Assembly: GCA_009911305.1 (NCBI GenBank)
Contig: QXXC01000043.1
Span: forward strand, 1-35,504
Direction: 5' to 3'
Origin: Clostridiaceae bacterium
GTDB lineage: Bacteria > Bacillota > Clostridia > Lachnospirales > Lachnospiraceae
DNA: 35,504 nt
Part shown: positions 1 through 8,167 of the stretch, one piece after another
Layout: the number at the start of each line of letters is the position of its first letter
How positions within the stretch are numbered: the first letter of the stretch is position 1
Notes under the pieces: model-generated
Database searches by the model: none
The model's input: only the letters and a program-made list of their open reading frames with translations
Told to the model about the DNA's origin: nothing
Program-made: the position numbers and the translations under genes

Positions 1-155
1 ATATGCAAATTATTTGACCATGTATTTTCTCTTAGCAGAGTTCCTAACTCTGGCTTGTCACAATAAGTTTCTTGCGTTAGGTCATCTGCATATTCAGGGT
101 TAGCTGATAGCTTTAATGCCAAATTGTAAACATATTGCCCATAACTTTCAATAAT
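1..155 (-). pseudogene. Fragment of a sigma-70 family (ECF-like) RNA polymerase sigma factor
   Basis: Read on the minus strand from 155, the translation begins IIESYGQYVYNLALKLSANP and continues EYADDLTQET. This is the conserved region 2.1-2.2 pattern of ECF sigma factors (LAxxLxGNPxxAEDLxQET). No start codon precedes it: an in-frame TAA lies just upstream, so the first dozen or so residues are missing. After QET (ending near 66) the resemblance stops, although the frame stays open to the window edge, and a 7-bp stem (36-52) lies there. The simplest reading is a sigma gene truncated at both ends by rearrangement. Whether the frame continues outside the window cannot be seen. Confidence 0.6.
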
Positions 156-314
156 TTATATTATACCCATCCTGCAATCGAAATGCAATCAGCTTTCCGG
201 TAATCCATCCGCAGAAAAGAAAGAATATTCCGCCTTTTCCACACAGTATTCTCCATCCCTGAATACTATGCCTGTCTGGAGAACTTTGGTGGATACCCAC
301 ACACTCCCTGATTT

Positions 315-1250
315 TTATTCAGATTCATCTCTGTATTCAAAGACAAACCATTTTTCATTCATATAAATCTCTATTGTATCGTTTGCTCCATACTGGTATC
401 CAAATCCGCTTCCAAAGTTGGACTGGTTATCTTCCATCGGAATTTCGGTTCCATCAACCGTTGATGTAATCTCTCCATCCATATTGCCGCAACGCCCAAT
501 AACTGTACTTTCTTTTCCAGTATCATAGTACAATTTGTTGTTTATCCTCACCATGGGGATCCGGTCCCACATGGCATCTGCCTTTGCCTGTTCCAGTAAC
601 GTAATTTTATATACCTCTCCCAATTGTGCAGGGTAGGATTCTAATATGTCTCCATTATAAACAATTTCTACAGTGTCGCCAATTTGCAACGCAAGTTTCT
701 CTTTATTAGGGATGCTAAATTTATCCGCCGAGTCAAGTTCCATAGAATCATCCACAGGTTCTACTAAAATCGAATTGTCTGCTACCTCAATGACTGTTGC
801 CTGAAATGTTACTTCCTGTGTATTATCTGCAAAAGCAGGCTTTTCTGTCCGTTCAAGCAGCATATTGGCATAATGATTCAGTGCTTCACATGGTTCATAT
901 TTTGCTTTATAGCCAACTCCATCGATTACAAGGAACGGATTATATTCCATGATGCTTGTTTGTGTTCCATCTGTCATGACTAAAGTAAAGGTAATACCCT
1001 GTCCGCTATATTCTGTGTAAGAATGATCCTTATTATAGATAACAACATCTTTTAATAAATCCACGAATTCCTTAATTTCTGTAATCTGAATGGTTTTGTC
1101 TGGCGGTGATAATTGAACCGTAGCAGATACGATTTGAACTGCCTCTAAATCTTTATATGGCTTCCTGCCACTGACAACAGAAAATATAATCATGATGATA
1201 GCTGCCGACCATATGCATATCAACGATATAATAATTGTCCTTTTTCTCAT
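315..1250 (-). CDS. Membrane-anchored hypothetical protein with an extracytoplasmic C-terminal domain
   Basis: The 311-residue protein starts at an ATG behind a strong AGGAGG. It has one N-terminal hydrophobic helix (about residues 5-27), so it is probably a signal anchor with the rest outside the cytoplasm. Residues about 145-220 form a small beta-rich domain (VTFQATVIEVADNSILVEP, QIGDTVEIVYNG) resembling the OB-like DUF3221 type. The last 80 residues carry the pattern seen C-terminally in many clostridial surface proteins and BlaR1/M56-like proteins: IxNKLYYDTGKES, CGxMDGEITS, NQSNFGxGFGYQYG. Function is unknown; a sensing or anti-sigma-like role next to the sigma remnant is only inference. 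The reading frame continues open for 41 codons after the TAA stop (see findings), so the stop may be a recent truncation. Confidence 0.75.
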   Translation of the reverse strand: MRKRTIIISLICIWSAAIIMIIFSVVSGRKPYKDLEAVQIVSATVQLSPPDKTIQITEIKEFVDLLKDVVIYNKDHSYTEYSGQGITFTLVMTDGTQTSIMEYNPFLVIDGVGYKAKYEPCEALNHYANMLLERTEKPAFADNTQEVTFQATVIEVADNSILVEPVDDSMELDSADKFSIPNKEKLALQIGDTVEIVYNGDILESYPAQLGEVYKITLLEQAKADAMWDRIPMVRINNKLYYDTGKESTVIGRCGNMDGEITSTVDGTEIPMEDNQSNFGSGFGYQYGANDTIEIYMNEKWFVFEYRDESE

Positions 1251-1448
1251 AATCAGCCTCCTCCTTAATCATCATATTCTATATCACACTATATTTTATT
1301 GTATATTTATTATCATCATATCCTTCAGCGGCCAAAAGATCAAGTAACAGAATTATTTTACCATATTTCCGGCATTCCTCAAAAATTTTACAGATCCCGT
1401 ATTGCTCGATACCAGACAAAGCTTGGCCCGAAAAAATATCTGTAAATC

Positions 1449-1487
1449 ATGTGCCAGCCCTGTGTATGAACAGCAGGACTGACACAT
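1449..1487 (-). terminator. Stem-loop just downstream of the DUF4317 gene
   Basis: ATGTGCCAGCCCTG at 1449-1462 pairs with CAGGACTGACACAT at 1474-1487 (12 of 14 positions). On the minus strand it follows the stop codon of the DUF4317 gene by a few bases. The only U-rich stretch (from AAAAAA near 1433) is about ten bases beyond the stem, so this is a weak or imperfect intrinsic terminator. Confidence 0.5.
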
Positions 1488-1491
1488 GGTT

Positions 1492-2664
1492 TTAATATTC
1501 AGAACGTGTTGTATCCGGTTCCCCGGCGCCGTCCGGCATCAGACGTACAGACTGGCCGTTGACCTCCACCGCCTCTTCGGCAGGTATCAGGATATATTTC
1601 CTGCCGTCGATGATCCGGGTTTCCAGAAGGTAGCTGTCCTCCGGCGCGACACTGATCGATGCCTGGGCAGTTTTTAGCTCGAATTTTGCGGTATCAATTA
1701 AGTTGGCGGGATTGAGAGCCGCGCCTGCTCCAAATTGCTCTCTGCAGCTTTCCTCAAAGGCGCTGATCCTCTCCTCCGGAATATCGCAGTCCCGTAAGAT
1801 ATTGCCGATATCGTCAGCCGTCAGGGTCAGAGGCTCAGGATCCTTACTCTCCTTATGCCGTGCGATCTGGTCCGTCAGCCGCTCCTGGATGGCCTGCACG
1901 ACCTCTACGCTGTATGTATCCTCCAGCGCGCCGGACAACGCGCCCTCAAATGCCTCCCGCTGCTCGGCGGCGGACATGGGCGGGTCGGTGTGAAATACGG
2001 CGTCAATAAATTCCTGATGGAGCTCGTTCGGCTTGCGGGAATAAAACAGGGCGTTGTGGATGTTTGCCGCCCGGTCGTCAAAGGCCGGGAATAAAAAGCC
2101 CATCTCCGGCGCAGACACCACCTGCCCTGTGGTGTAATGGAACTCATTATCCCCCGGAAAATAGCCAAGCTCCGGCTTGCCGGGCTTCACAGGGCAGACA
2201 CAGCAGAGAATATAGGAAAATACCTCCTCCGAAGCGTCGGAGAGAACCGAGTCATCCCTGCCGCGGCGGGGAACATCGTAGGCGTCGCAGGCCAGCAGGA
2301 GCAGATAGCTGCTGTCACCCATATCCAGGCTTCTGATCACATTCTGATAAAAGGTATTCCGGGCCTCTCCGTCCTTTAAAGCGCTTTGGCGCAGCGTGGA
2401 GAGAAGACGGTGCTCCCCGCCCTCCATGACCTGTTTGGGCGAAAACGCAATGTCAATCAGATTCTTTCCCAGCCTTCCGGACAGAGCTTTTTTCAAAAGG
2501 CCAAGATACTTTTCCGCCTCCTCCTGGGACATGGATCCCAGGGACTCGTCCAGATTAGAGACCATCTCCTTACTGCCGTTTACAAAGCAGCCATAAATAC
2601 GGCTGACGGCGTTTTTCTCATACCCCCAGCGGCGGCGCAGCTCGCTTATTTCTTTTTGATTCAT
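1492..2664 (-). CDS. DUF4317 family protein
   Basis: This 390-residue soluble protein begins MNQKEISELRRRWGYEKNAV, the typical opening of the DUF4317 family of Clostridia, and has the family's usual length. The next part (IYGCFVNGSKEMVSNLDESLG) also fits. No catalytic motif, signal peptide or membrane segment is visible. The C-terminal 40 residues include a beta-hairpin-like ETRIIDGRKYILIPAEEAVE. The function of the family is unknown. The gene is transcribed alone, with an 8-bp dyad in its upstream region (2702-2720), and is probably a housekeeping gene of the lineage. Confidence 0.88.
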   Translation of the reverse strand: MNQKEISELRRRWGYEKNAVSRIYGCFVNGSKEMVSNLDESLGSMSQEEAEKYLGLLKKALSGRLGKNLIDIAFSPKQVMEGGEHRLLSTLRQSALKDGEARNTFYQNVIRSLDMGDSSYLLLLACDAYDVPRRGRDDSVLSDASEEVFSYILCCVCPVKPGKPELGYFPGDNEFHYTTGQVVSAPEMGFLFPAFDDRAANIHNALFYSRKPNELHQEFIDAVFHTDPPMSAAEQREAFEGALSGALEDTYSVEVVQAIQERLTDQIARHKESKDPEPLTLTADDIGNILRDCDIPEERISAFEESCREQFGAGAALNPANLIDTAKFELKTAQASISVAPEDSYLLETRIIDGRKYILIPAEEAVEVNGQSVRLMPDGAGEPDTTRSEY

Positions 2665-3005
2665 ATAAAAACCTCACTGTTTTTGTAATGTCCGCCTGTC
2701 CCGGACATGCATCATGTCCGAACAAAACGGTATCCACTATTGTAGCTGATAGAAACGGAAAATGCAATGCAAAAAGAAAATGCCTCTCCAGCAGCGAGAG
2801 GCATCTTCTTTTTTTAGGGAGGAGAGCTGAACTAAATCAGCTCGTATTATGAAAAAAATCTTGTAAGCACTGTTTGGTTGCTATGGTTAAAGTATAGAAT
2901 GAAATCATGAAGAAATCGTGATGGTTATGTAAACGGTGTTTTAAAAAATTATGAATGGAATGTGAACAGCCGCGCATCTCTGCCTGCTTGCAGTGAAGCG
3001 CTCTA
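2665..3005. other. Intergenic region with three inverted repeats
   Basis: This 341-base gap has no gene I can support. It contains the dyad CGGACATG-CAT-CATGTCCG (2702-2720) upstream of the DUF4317 gene, the terminator at 2780-2804, a 7-bp hairpin GAGCTGA/TCAGCTC (2824-2843), and a 150-base AT-rich stretch without a recognisable signal. The dyad at 2702-2720 lies where an operator would be expected, but no regulator is assigned to it. Confidence 0.6.
2780..2804 (-). terminator. Bidirectional-looking intrinsic terminator below the cysteine desulfidase gene
   Basis: ATGCCTCTC (2780-2788) pairs perfectly with GAGAGGCAT (2796-2804). Minus-strand transcripts from the upstream desulfidase gene would end in a U-rich tail (from GCAAAAAGAAA). 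On the plus strand the stem is followed by CTTCTTTTTTT, so it can stop transcription from either side. Confidence 0.75.
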
Positions 3006-4277
3006 TTAATTCTCAAGCATGATATTTAAAATCTCAATATCCGTGGCCTTCATGCCCTCCCGTCCCATCCGGCCGACACTCTGGATGGTATCCTCCACGT
3101 TCTCCTTTACAAGACCCTCACCCGGCTGGAAGACACGCCTGTTTTTGCTCAGGTAGAAGGCGGTGAGGGCGCAGTCAACAGCCGAGGCAATCTTGGCCGC
3201 ACAGGATGGCTTCGCGCCATCACAGACCATACCGCCGATTGTGGCTATCGTATCAGTAATAATGCCGCAGATTTCATCATAGGTCGCCCCCAGCATGTAG
3301 GCAATGCCAACGCCGCTGCCGCAGGCCGCGCTGACGGCTCCGCAGTAGGCGGAGAGGCTTCCGATATATTTCTTCTGGTGCAGGGAAATCAGGTTGCCGG
3401 CGGCAAGGGCGCGGTAAAGCCCTTCATCAGAGATGTTATATTCTTTCGCGTATTCAATAATCGGGAGAGATACGGTCATACCCTGGTTGCCGCTTCCGGA
3501 GTTTATGACAACCGGCAGCGGGCACCCGCTCATCCTGGCATCAGAGCCGGCGGCAGCGGCAGCCTTGGCGCGGATAGCGACATCAGAACCGAAGGTGTCC
3601 AGAAGGGTACGGCCTACCTGGGCTCCCCAGGGATTATTAAGCCCCTCCCGGGATATGGCGGTGTTACATTCAATCTGGCGTGAAATCACCTCATCAATAT
3701 CGCAGAGAGCAACACAGTCTGCAAATTCGAGAATGTCTTTGACATTTAAAAGTGACTTATCCGAAGCGGAGGAGGTTTCCGACGGTTCTTCGGCTGTGCT
3801 GAAAATGACTTCGCCGTTCTTCATGATCTTTGTAATATTGCTGTGATAATCCCGGATCTCTACGGAAGCCGAATCGTCCCCGGCATAAGCTGTGATAATA
3901 ATATAGAGGTTCTCGACTCCTTCTATCAGGCCGCATCTGCAGAATCCTGCGTTGACCAGCTTCTGTGTTGTCTCAATCTGCTCCTGGGTGATATCCTCAA
4001 GCACGGCAAGAATGCGTTTTGCATTGCCGCCCACGACTCCAAGTGCAGCAGCCGTATCAATTCCCTTCATGCCGCCTGAATTGGGAACCGTCACTCCTTT
4101 TACATTCTTAACGATGTTGCCGCTGCAGCTTATTTCACAGCGTTCCGGCATTGTCCCTAACACTTCCCTTACTTTAGCTCCCGCATAGGCAATGGCAATC
4201 GGCTCCGTGCAGCCTAAGGCTACAACGAGTTCGCTCTTTAAGATGGAAACATACGCATTATAAATTTTTTTGTCCAT
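3006..4277 (-). CDS. cyuA: L-cysteine desulfidase / UPF0597 family Fe-S lyase
   Basis: This 423-residue protein belongs to the CyuA/YhaM (UPF0597) family, related to the alpha domain of Fe-S L-serine dehydratases. These enzymes degrade L-cysteine to pyruvate, ammonia and sulfide with a [4Fe-4S] cluster. The family signature LGCTEPIAIAYAGAKVREVL is present with Cys23. Further conserved stretches are SGSGNQGMTVSLPI, CGAVSAACGSGVG and GGMVCDGAKPSCAAK, whose cysteines match the expected cluster ligands. The length is normal for the family. The ATG at 4277 begins MDKKIYNAY. The gene is divergent from a LysR-type regulator 102 bases away, which probably controls it. Substrate could be another beta-substituted amino acid; cysteine is the family default. 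Confidence 0.85.
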   Translation of the reverse strand: MDKKIYNAYVSILKSELVVALGCTEPIAIAYAGAKVREVLGTMPERCEISCSGNIVKNVKGVTVPNSGGMKGIDTAAALGVVGGNAKRILAVLEDITQEQIETTQKLVNAGFCRCGLIEGVENLYIIITAYAGDDSASVEIRDYHSNITKIMKNGEVIFSTAEEPSETSSASDKSLLNVKDILEFADCVALCDIDEVISRQIECNTAISREGLNNPWGAQVGRTLLDTFGSDVAIRAKAAAAAGSDARMSGCPLPVVINSGSGNQGMTVSLPIIEYAKEYNISDEGLYRALAAGNLISLHQKKYIGSLSAYCGAVSAACGSGVGIAYMLGATYDEICGIITDTIATIGGMVCDGAKPSCAAKIASAVDCALTAFYLSKNRRVFQPGEGLVKENVEDTIQSVGRMGREGMKATDIEILNIMLEN

Positions 4278-4379
4278 AATTGTACTGTCCTTTCTGCTTT
4301 ATCGCTGTCAGATTCACCTTGCAATTTCCTGTCTGTCCCCGTATAATTTCATCTGAGAGAACAAGAAGGGGCTGAGGTT

Positions 4380-5318
4380 ATGAATTTCCTGAATTTAAGA
4401 TATTTTATTGTAACTGCGGAAGAGATGAATTTCACAAAAGCGGCGAAGCGCCTTTTTATTTCCCAGCAGTCGCTCAGTAACCATATAGCAAAGCTGGAAG
4501 ACCACTTCGGCGTCCGGCTCTTTGACCGAAATACGCCGCTTACGCTGACTGACGCCGGGGAAAGCCTCCTGAGGAGCGCCCGGAAAATCTTAAATGTCAA
4601 GCAGGAGGCGGAACTGCAGCTGCAGGATATACGTGATTTCCGCAGCGCGGTGCTTACGATTGGCGTGCCCAACACGAGAGGAGCTGTGATTCTGCCTCCC
4701 CTTCTGACGAAATTCGGCAGAGAGTTTCCTCAGGTCCAGATACGCCTTGTGGAAGGGACCTCCAATGAAATTACCGATTCTCTGTATAAGGGCGATGTGG
4801 ATTTCACCATCGGTTTTGAACTCGATGCGCCGGATAAGATCCGTACCGAGGTTCTCCACGAGGAACACACGCTGATTGTGGTTCCGGATAATATCCTGAA
4901 CGAATATTTTTCAGAGGAGGAACACAGGGAGCTGCTTGGGAAGAGGCTTCTTCCTATCCAGGTCTTTGCACGATGCCCTTTTATCAAGATGAAGCATTCC
5001 AACTGGATTGGCGAGATATTTGAAATAAGCTGCCGCGAAGGCGGTATGATGCCCATTGTCGCTCTTGAAACCGTCAATATCATGACTATGGTTTCCATGT
5101 GCAGGGCCGGCTATGGCGTTATCATCTGTCCCAGCGTGTTTGTGGAGGAAAACAGCCCGGCGCTGGGCACGGAGGGCAGGGAACGTATCCATACCTTCAT
5201 TCTGGACTTCCCCAATGCGCATAAGATGATCGCCATCAATTATCTGAAAAATAAATACCAGACCAAGGCGGCCAGAGAATTTATTGAAATGACGAAAAAA
5301 ACGCTGGCCCGTCCGTAA
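4380..5318 (+). CDS. LysR family transcriptional regulator
   Basis: The 312-residue protein has the standard LysR layout. An N-terminal winged helix-turn-helix covers residues 1-60 (MNFLNLRYFIVTAEEMNFTK, AAKRLFISQQSLSNHIAKLE, FGVRLFDR), a linker helix follows to about 90, and a periplasmic-binding-protein-like effector domain covers about 90-300. The start is an ATG behind AAGGGGCTGAGG. It is divergent from the cysteine desulfidase gene with a shared 102-base promoter region, the classic arrangement for a LysR activator and its target. Sulfur status or cysteine is therefore a plausible signal, by inference. The gene ends at a short terminator shared with the convergent URO-D gene. Confidence 0.9.
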   Translation: MNFLNLRYFIVTAEEMNFTKAAKRLFISQQSLSNHIAKLEDHFGVRLFDRNTPLTLTDAGESLLRSARKILNVKQEAELQLQDIRDFRSAVLTIGVPNTRGAVILPPLLTKFGREFPQVQIRLVEGTSNEITDSLYKGDVDFTIGFELDAPDKIRTEVLHEEHTLIVVPDNILNEYFSEEEHRELLGKRLLPIQVFARCPFIKMKHSNWIGEIFEISCREGGMMPIVALETVNIMTMVSMCRAGYGVIICPSVFVEENSPALGTEGRERIHTFILDFPNAHKMIAINYLKNKYQTKAAREFIEMTKKTLARP

Positions 5319-5332
5319 AAATGCCTTAAAAC

Positions 5333-5351
5333 ACTGCGTTTATCACGCAGT
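5333..5351. terminator. Short hairpin between convergent lysR and URO-D genes
   Basis: ACTGCGT (5333-5339) pairs with ACGCAGT (5345-5351), with a 5-base loop. It is flanked by A-rich sequence on the left and TTTATATT on the right, so it can act as a modest bidirectional terminator in the 38-base space between the two stop codons. Confidence 0.6.
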
Positions 5352-5356
5352 TTATA

Positions 5357-6352
5357 TTACATTCTGTCTTCAATATATTCCTTTACCCTCTTTACATACG
5401 CCAGCATCTCATCATCCAGCGGATAGCGGATTACGCAGCCCGGAGTCAGGATCTGGTGAAGGCCCTTCAGTGTTTTAAAGCTCTCGTAAATCTGGTTCTG
5501 GATCTCATTCTTATGTCCGTTTGTGATATCCATGCGCCTCAGTCCGCCCATCAGACATTTGCCTGTCATGAGAAACGCTTCGTCCAGCTCCGGGAGAGTC
5601 TCACCGGCATGCCAGTTGAATACGGATACGGGATAATCTTTTAAGATATCGAACATAATATTGTTGCCATGGGCATGGATGGTATTAAACCAGCCGTCCT
5701 TCGCCGCCTCCAGAACCTTCAGATCGTAGGGCTTACCATATTCCTGATATTCCCCGGCAGTCATGGAATCATAAGAGCTCATCTGGGAAGCGAAAAAAAC
5801 TCCGTCAGCTCCCATACGGACAGCCTCTGCTGCCAAGGCCATGGTTGTCTCAGTAATCACATCCAGCGCTTTCTTTACAAAATCGCCGCGGCCTTCCCGG
5901 ATATGGGTCAGCATGGCCTTGCCGGAAATTTTATCAGCCGTTGTTATGGGGCTGAATACGGTGAACAGGACCGGAACGTCTTCGCCTTCTGTTTTTTCAA
6001 GCAAAAGCTTCAGATAGGTCAGCTCCCTTGCAAGGCTGCCCTCTGTAAACGGACAGGGCGTCAGCTTCAGCCAGTCGGATGCTTCCCTGACCGGAGTGTC
6101 AGTAACTTTGGCAACCCCTCCCCTGGCGATTTCCGAATAGTCAACCGCGCAGCCAAAATCCTCAATCGGGTACATACCGTTATTCATTGTCTTAATAAAA
6201 TCCACATCATACGTTTTGTAGAATTCATAAGTCTTTTCTGCCAGCAAGGCAGGATCCAGGTCAATGCCTGGAAGATGGGTCCACAAGGAATACGGCAATT
6301 TGTCCGGTTTTGTTCCTTTTACAGCAGCCTGGATTCGTTCACGCTTTGTCAT
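5357..6352 (-). CDS. Uroporphyrinogen decarboxylase (URO-D) family protein, probable methyltransferase type
   Basis: This 331-residue protein has the length and fold pattern of the URO-D superfamily, which includes heme HemE and the corrinoid-dependent methyltransferases MtaA, MtbA and CmuA. It opens MTKRERIQAAVKGTKPDKLP, as in the methyltransferase branch. The HemE N-terminal arginine signature is not obvious. The segment NTIHAHGNNIMFDILKDYPV aligns with the zinc-binding HxCG of methyl-CoM methyltransferases, but reads HAHG (226-229). The start ATG has GGGAGG upstream. No corrinoid protein or hem gene is adjacent, so the substrate is not given by context. The gene could equally be a standalone methyltransferase-like protein of unknown substrate. 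Confidence 0.8.
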   Translation of the reverse strand: MTKRERIQAAVKGTKPDKLPYSLWTHLPGIDLDPALLAEKTYEFYKTYDVDFIKTMNNGMYPIEDFGCAVDYSEIARGGVAKVTDTPVREASDWLKLTPCPFTEGSLARELTYLKLLLEKTEGEDVPVLFTVFSPITTADKISGKAMLTHIREGRGDFVKKALDVITETTMALAAEAVRMGADGVFFASQMSSYDSMTAGEYQEYGKPYDLKVLEAAKDGWFNTIHAHGNNIMFDILKDYPVSVFNWHAGETLPELDEAFLMTGKCLMGGLRRMDITNGHKNEIQNQIYESFKTLKGLHQILTPGCVIRYPLDDEMLAYVKRVKEYIEDRM

Positions 6353-6414
6353 TATTCAACCTCCCATGTTATATGTATGTATTTTTATTAATAATCTGTA
6401 AATTCCTTTCGCCA

Positions 6415-6568
6415 GAGCATGTCTGAAAACTGCTTTCTGGTAGCTGTCCGCTCCACTTTGAGGAAGACCCGGCACAAATGAACGCGGCGAAGCGGGCTGC
6501 GTTCAGTGCATTTAGGCCAAATATGCCGCAGGCATACAGATGGCGGGAATGATTTTTCAGACACGCTC
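6415..6568. repeat. MITE-like dispersed element with terminal inverted repeats, copy A
   Basis: The left end GAGCATGTCTGAAAAC (6415-6430) is an inverted copy of the right end TTTTTCAGACACGCTC (6553-6568), matching at 14 of 16 positions. The interior (GGGCTGCGTT, AGGCCAAATATGCCGCA, CAGATGGCGGGAATGAT) recurs in copy B at 29195-29296. The element is 154 bases, encodes no convincing protein and lies upstream of the URO-D gene. It is likely a non-autonomous repeat. Any short ORF across it is probably spurious. Confidence 0.7.
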
Positions 6569-7033
6569 CAGTATAAGAAAGAAAGCGCCGTAATGTCCAA
6601 CAGGTTTTTGAGTTGCAACAACAACTAAATGACTGTGATCATCTGACAATATTGTAAAATAAAAATTAAAAAAATAAATAATTTAAAAATTACCATCTAT
6701 TGGAAAAAGTTTATCCGATGTATATCTTGTAATTAGTATGAAAATTTGGTATGAAAATTAAGGAATATTTACAGTTCAATAAATCAGCGGCAGAAACATG
6801 TCATATCCTGGATGTATAAAACCATCCGCCACAACCTTTTAATTGTCTGTGTAAAGGAAAAAGCTGTTGGTAAAATTAGCTATGATAATATAAGATAAAC
6901 TTAAAAATAAGATAAAATTGAACAAAAGAATGCAGGATTTAAATCGCGCCGGGACAAGCCGGAGATTGGCTTTATCCCCTGACGTGGGTTGAAATTATAT
7001 TTATACATATATTCAGAAAGGAAAGAAAACATT
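6569..7033. other. AT-rich intergenic region upstream of the tct operon
   Basis: This stretch has no supportable gene and is strongly A+T-rich from about 6650 to 6930. It must hold the plus-strand promoter of the tctC-tctB-tctA operon. One candidate is TTGGTA (6867-6872) with TATAAG (6889-6894) at 16-base spacing, which would give a leader of roughly 135 bases, but it is weak. The URO-D promoter should lie on the other side of copy A or within it. No riboswitch pattern was recognised. Confidence 0.45.
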
Positions 7034-8077
7034 ATGAAGAACACTACCAAAAAATTACTGGCGCTGACGCTAACAGCGGTTATGCCGCTTACACTGGCAG
7101 GATGTTCCGGAAGACAGGGGGCATCAGAGACAAAAGCGCAGGCGCAGCAGGGCGGAGAGGCCGAAGCTCCAAAGAAAGCAAAAGGCGAGTGGCCGGCAGA
7201 AACGATCACTCTCATATGCCCGTTCTCAGCAGGCGGCGGCACCGATATTGGGGCGCGCAACATGGCGGCTGCCCTCAGCAAAGAGCTTGGCGTAAATGTA
7301 GTGGTAGAGAACCAGACCGGTTCCGGCGGCTGGATTGCCTGGACCGATTTGATTACCGGCGACTACAGCGACGGATATACGGTCGGGCTCATTAATCATA
7401 ACTATGCAATGGGGGAGCTGGATCCGGACAACCCGCGCCAGTACAATCTGGATAACGTTCAGGTTCTGGCTAACCAGGCGATTGATTACAACGTAATGGC
7501 AATACGCAGCAACGATACACGTTTTACAGACATTAGCACCTTTATCGAATATGCTAAAGCAAATCCGGTTCTTGTTTCCGCTCAGGCCACGGGTATTACA
7601 GACGGAGATGCAACTACGGCAGAGTGGTTCAATAAAACCTTTGGCACTCAGATTACCGTAGTTCCTGTGGACGGCGCTTCCGACAGCCGCGGCATGTTCC
7701 TGGCTGGCGATACGGATGTGTTTTTTGCTTCTATCTCCGATGTCCAGAGTGCATATCAGTCCGGCGAAATGAAAATTGCCTGCATCTTCTCCGAAGAGCG
7801 CAGCGACTTCATGCCGGATATACCCTCCGTAAAAGAAGCGACCGGCGAGGATTTCGCAGCATTCGCAGCACGCGGTTACTTCTATCCGACAAGCGTGTCT
7901 CCTGAAACTGCAGCTAAGATGACAGAAGCCATGCTAAAGGTGATGGAGGATCCGGAGTATGTCGATAATATGGCAGCTCTGGGACTTCAGCTTGACAACA
8001 CCTCCGGTGAAGAATTCAGAGAACTGCTCGAGAGCCAGGTAGAAACCCGCAAGGAGATCTGGGGTTCTGGTGAATAA
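7034..8077 (+). CDS. tctC: Tripartite tricarboxylate transporter substrate-binding protein (TctC/Bug family)
   Basis: The 347-residue lipoprotein is the extracytoplasmic solute receptor of a TTT transporter, which delivers carboxylates to the TctA-TctB membrane complex. The start at 7034 is chosen because GAAAGGAAAG precedes the ATG and it gives a lipoprotein signal peptide: MKNTTKKLLALTLTAVMPLT followed by the lipobox LAGC with Cys24. The mature part opens WPAETITLICPFSAGGGTD, the conserved first strand and carboxylate-binding loop of Bug proteins. The fold continues to the C-terminus (EFRELLESQVETRKEI). Substrate is unknown; the family binds citrate, tricarballylate, glutamate, terephthalate and other acids. 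It is followed by tctB and tctA on the same strand. Confidence 0.92.
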   Translation: MKNTTKKLLALTLTAVMPLTLAGCSGRQGASETKAQAQQGGEAEAPKKAKGEWPAETITLICPFSAGGGTDIGARNMAAALSKELGVNVVVENQTGSGGWIAWTDLITGDYSDGYTVGLINHNYAMGELDPDNPRQYNLDNVQVLANQAIDYNVMAIRSNDTRFTDISTFIEYAKANPVLVSAQATGITDGDATTAEWFNKTFGTQITVVPVDGASDSRGMFLAGDTDVFFASISDVQSAYQSGEMKIACIFSEERSDFMPDIPSVKEATGEDFAAFAARGYFYPTSVSPETAAKMTEAMLKVMEDPEYVDNMAALGLQLDNTSGEEFRELLESQVETRKEIWGSGE

Positions 8078-8089
8078 CCGTGAATTGAA

Positions 8090-8127
8090 CCTGCGCGCAG
8101 CCCCGAATATGATAGCCTGCGCGCAGC
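8090..8127. repeat. Two copies of a GC-rich palindrome between tctC and tctB
   Basis: CCTGCGCGCAGC occurs at 8090-8101 and again at 8116-8127. The core CTGCGCGCAG is a perfect 10-base palindrome, so the two copies can pair with each other as a stable stem with a 14-base loop. No U-run follows. An intercistronic stem like this often protects the upstream mRNA and gives more receptor than membrane subunit; that role is inferred. Confidence 0.7.
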
Positions 8128-8167
8128 GACGCTAAGTGACAGAACAATAGAAAAGGAGTCTGTTGAT

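Noticed and set aside
36..52. 7-bp hairpin at the left edge as a terminal repeat of a mobile element
   Set aside because: CAGAGTT/AACTCTG is short and no partner or element was seen; it may be chance at a deletion junction.
6388..6624. 78-codon open frame on the minus strand over repeat copy A
   Set aside because: It runs across a non-coding dispersed repeat, has no good ribosome site and shows no domain; it is most likely a by-product of the repeat sequence.
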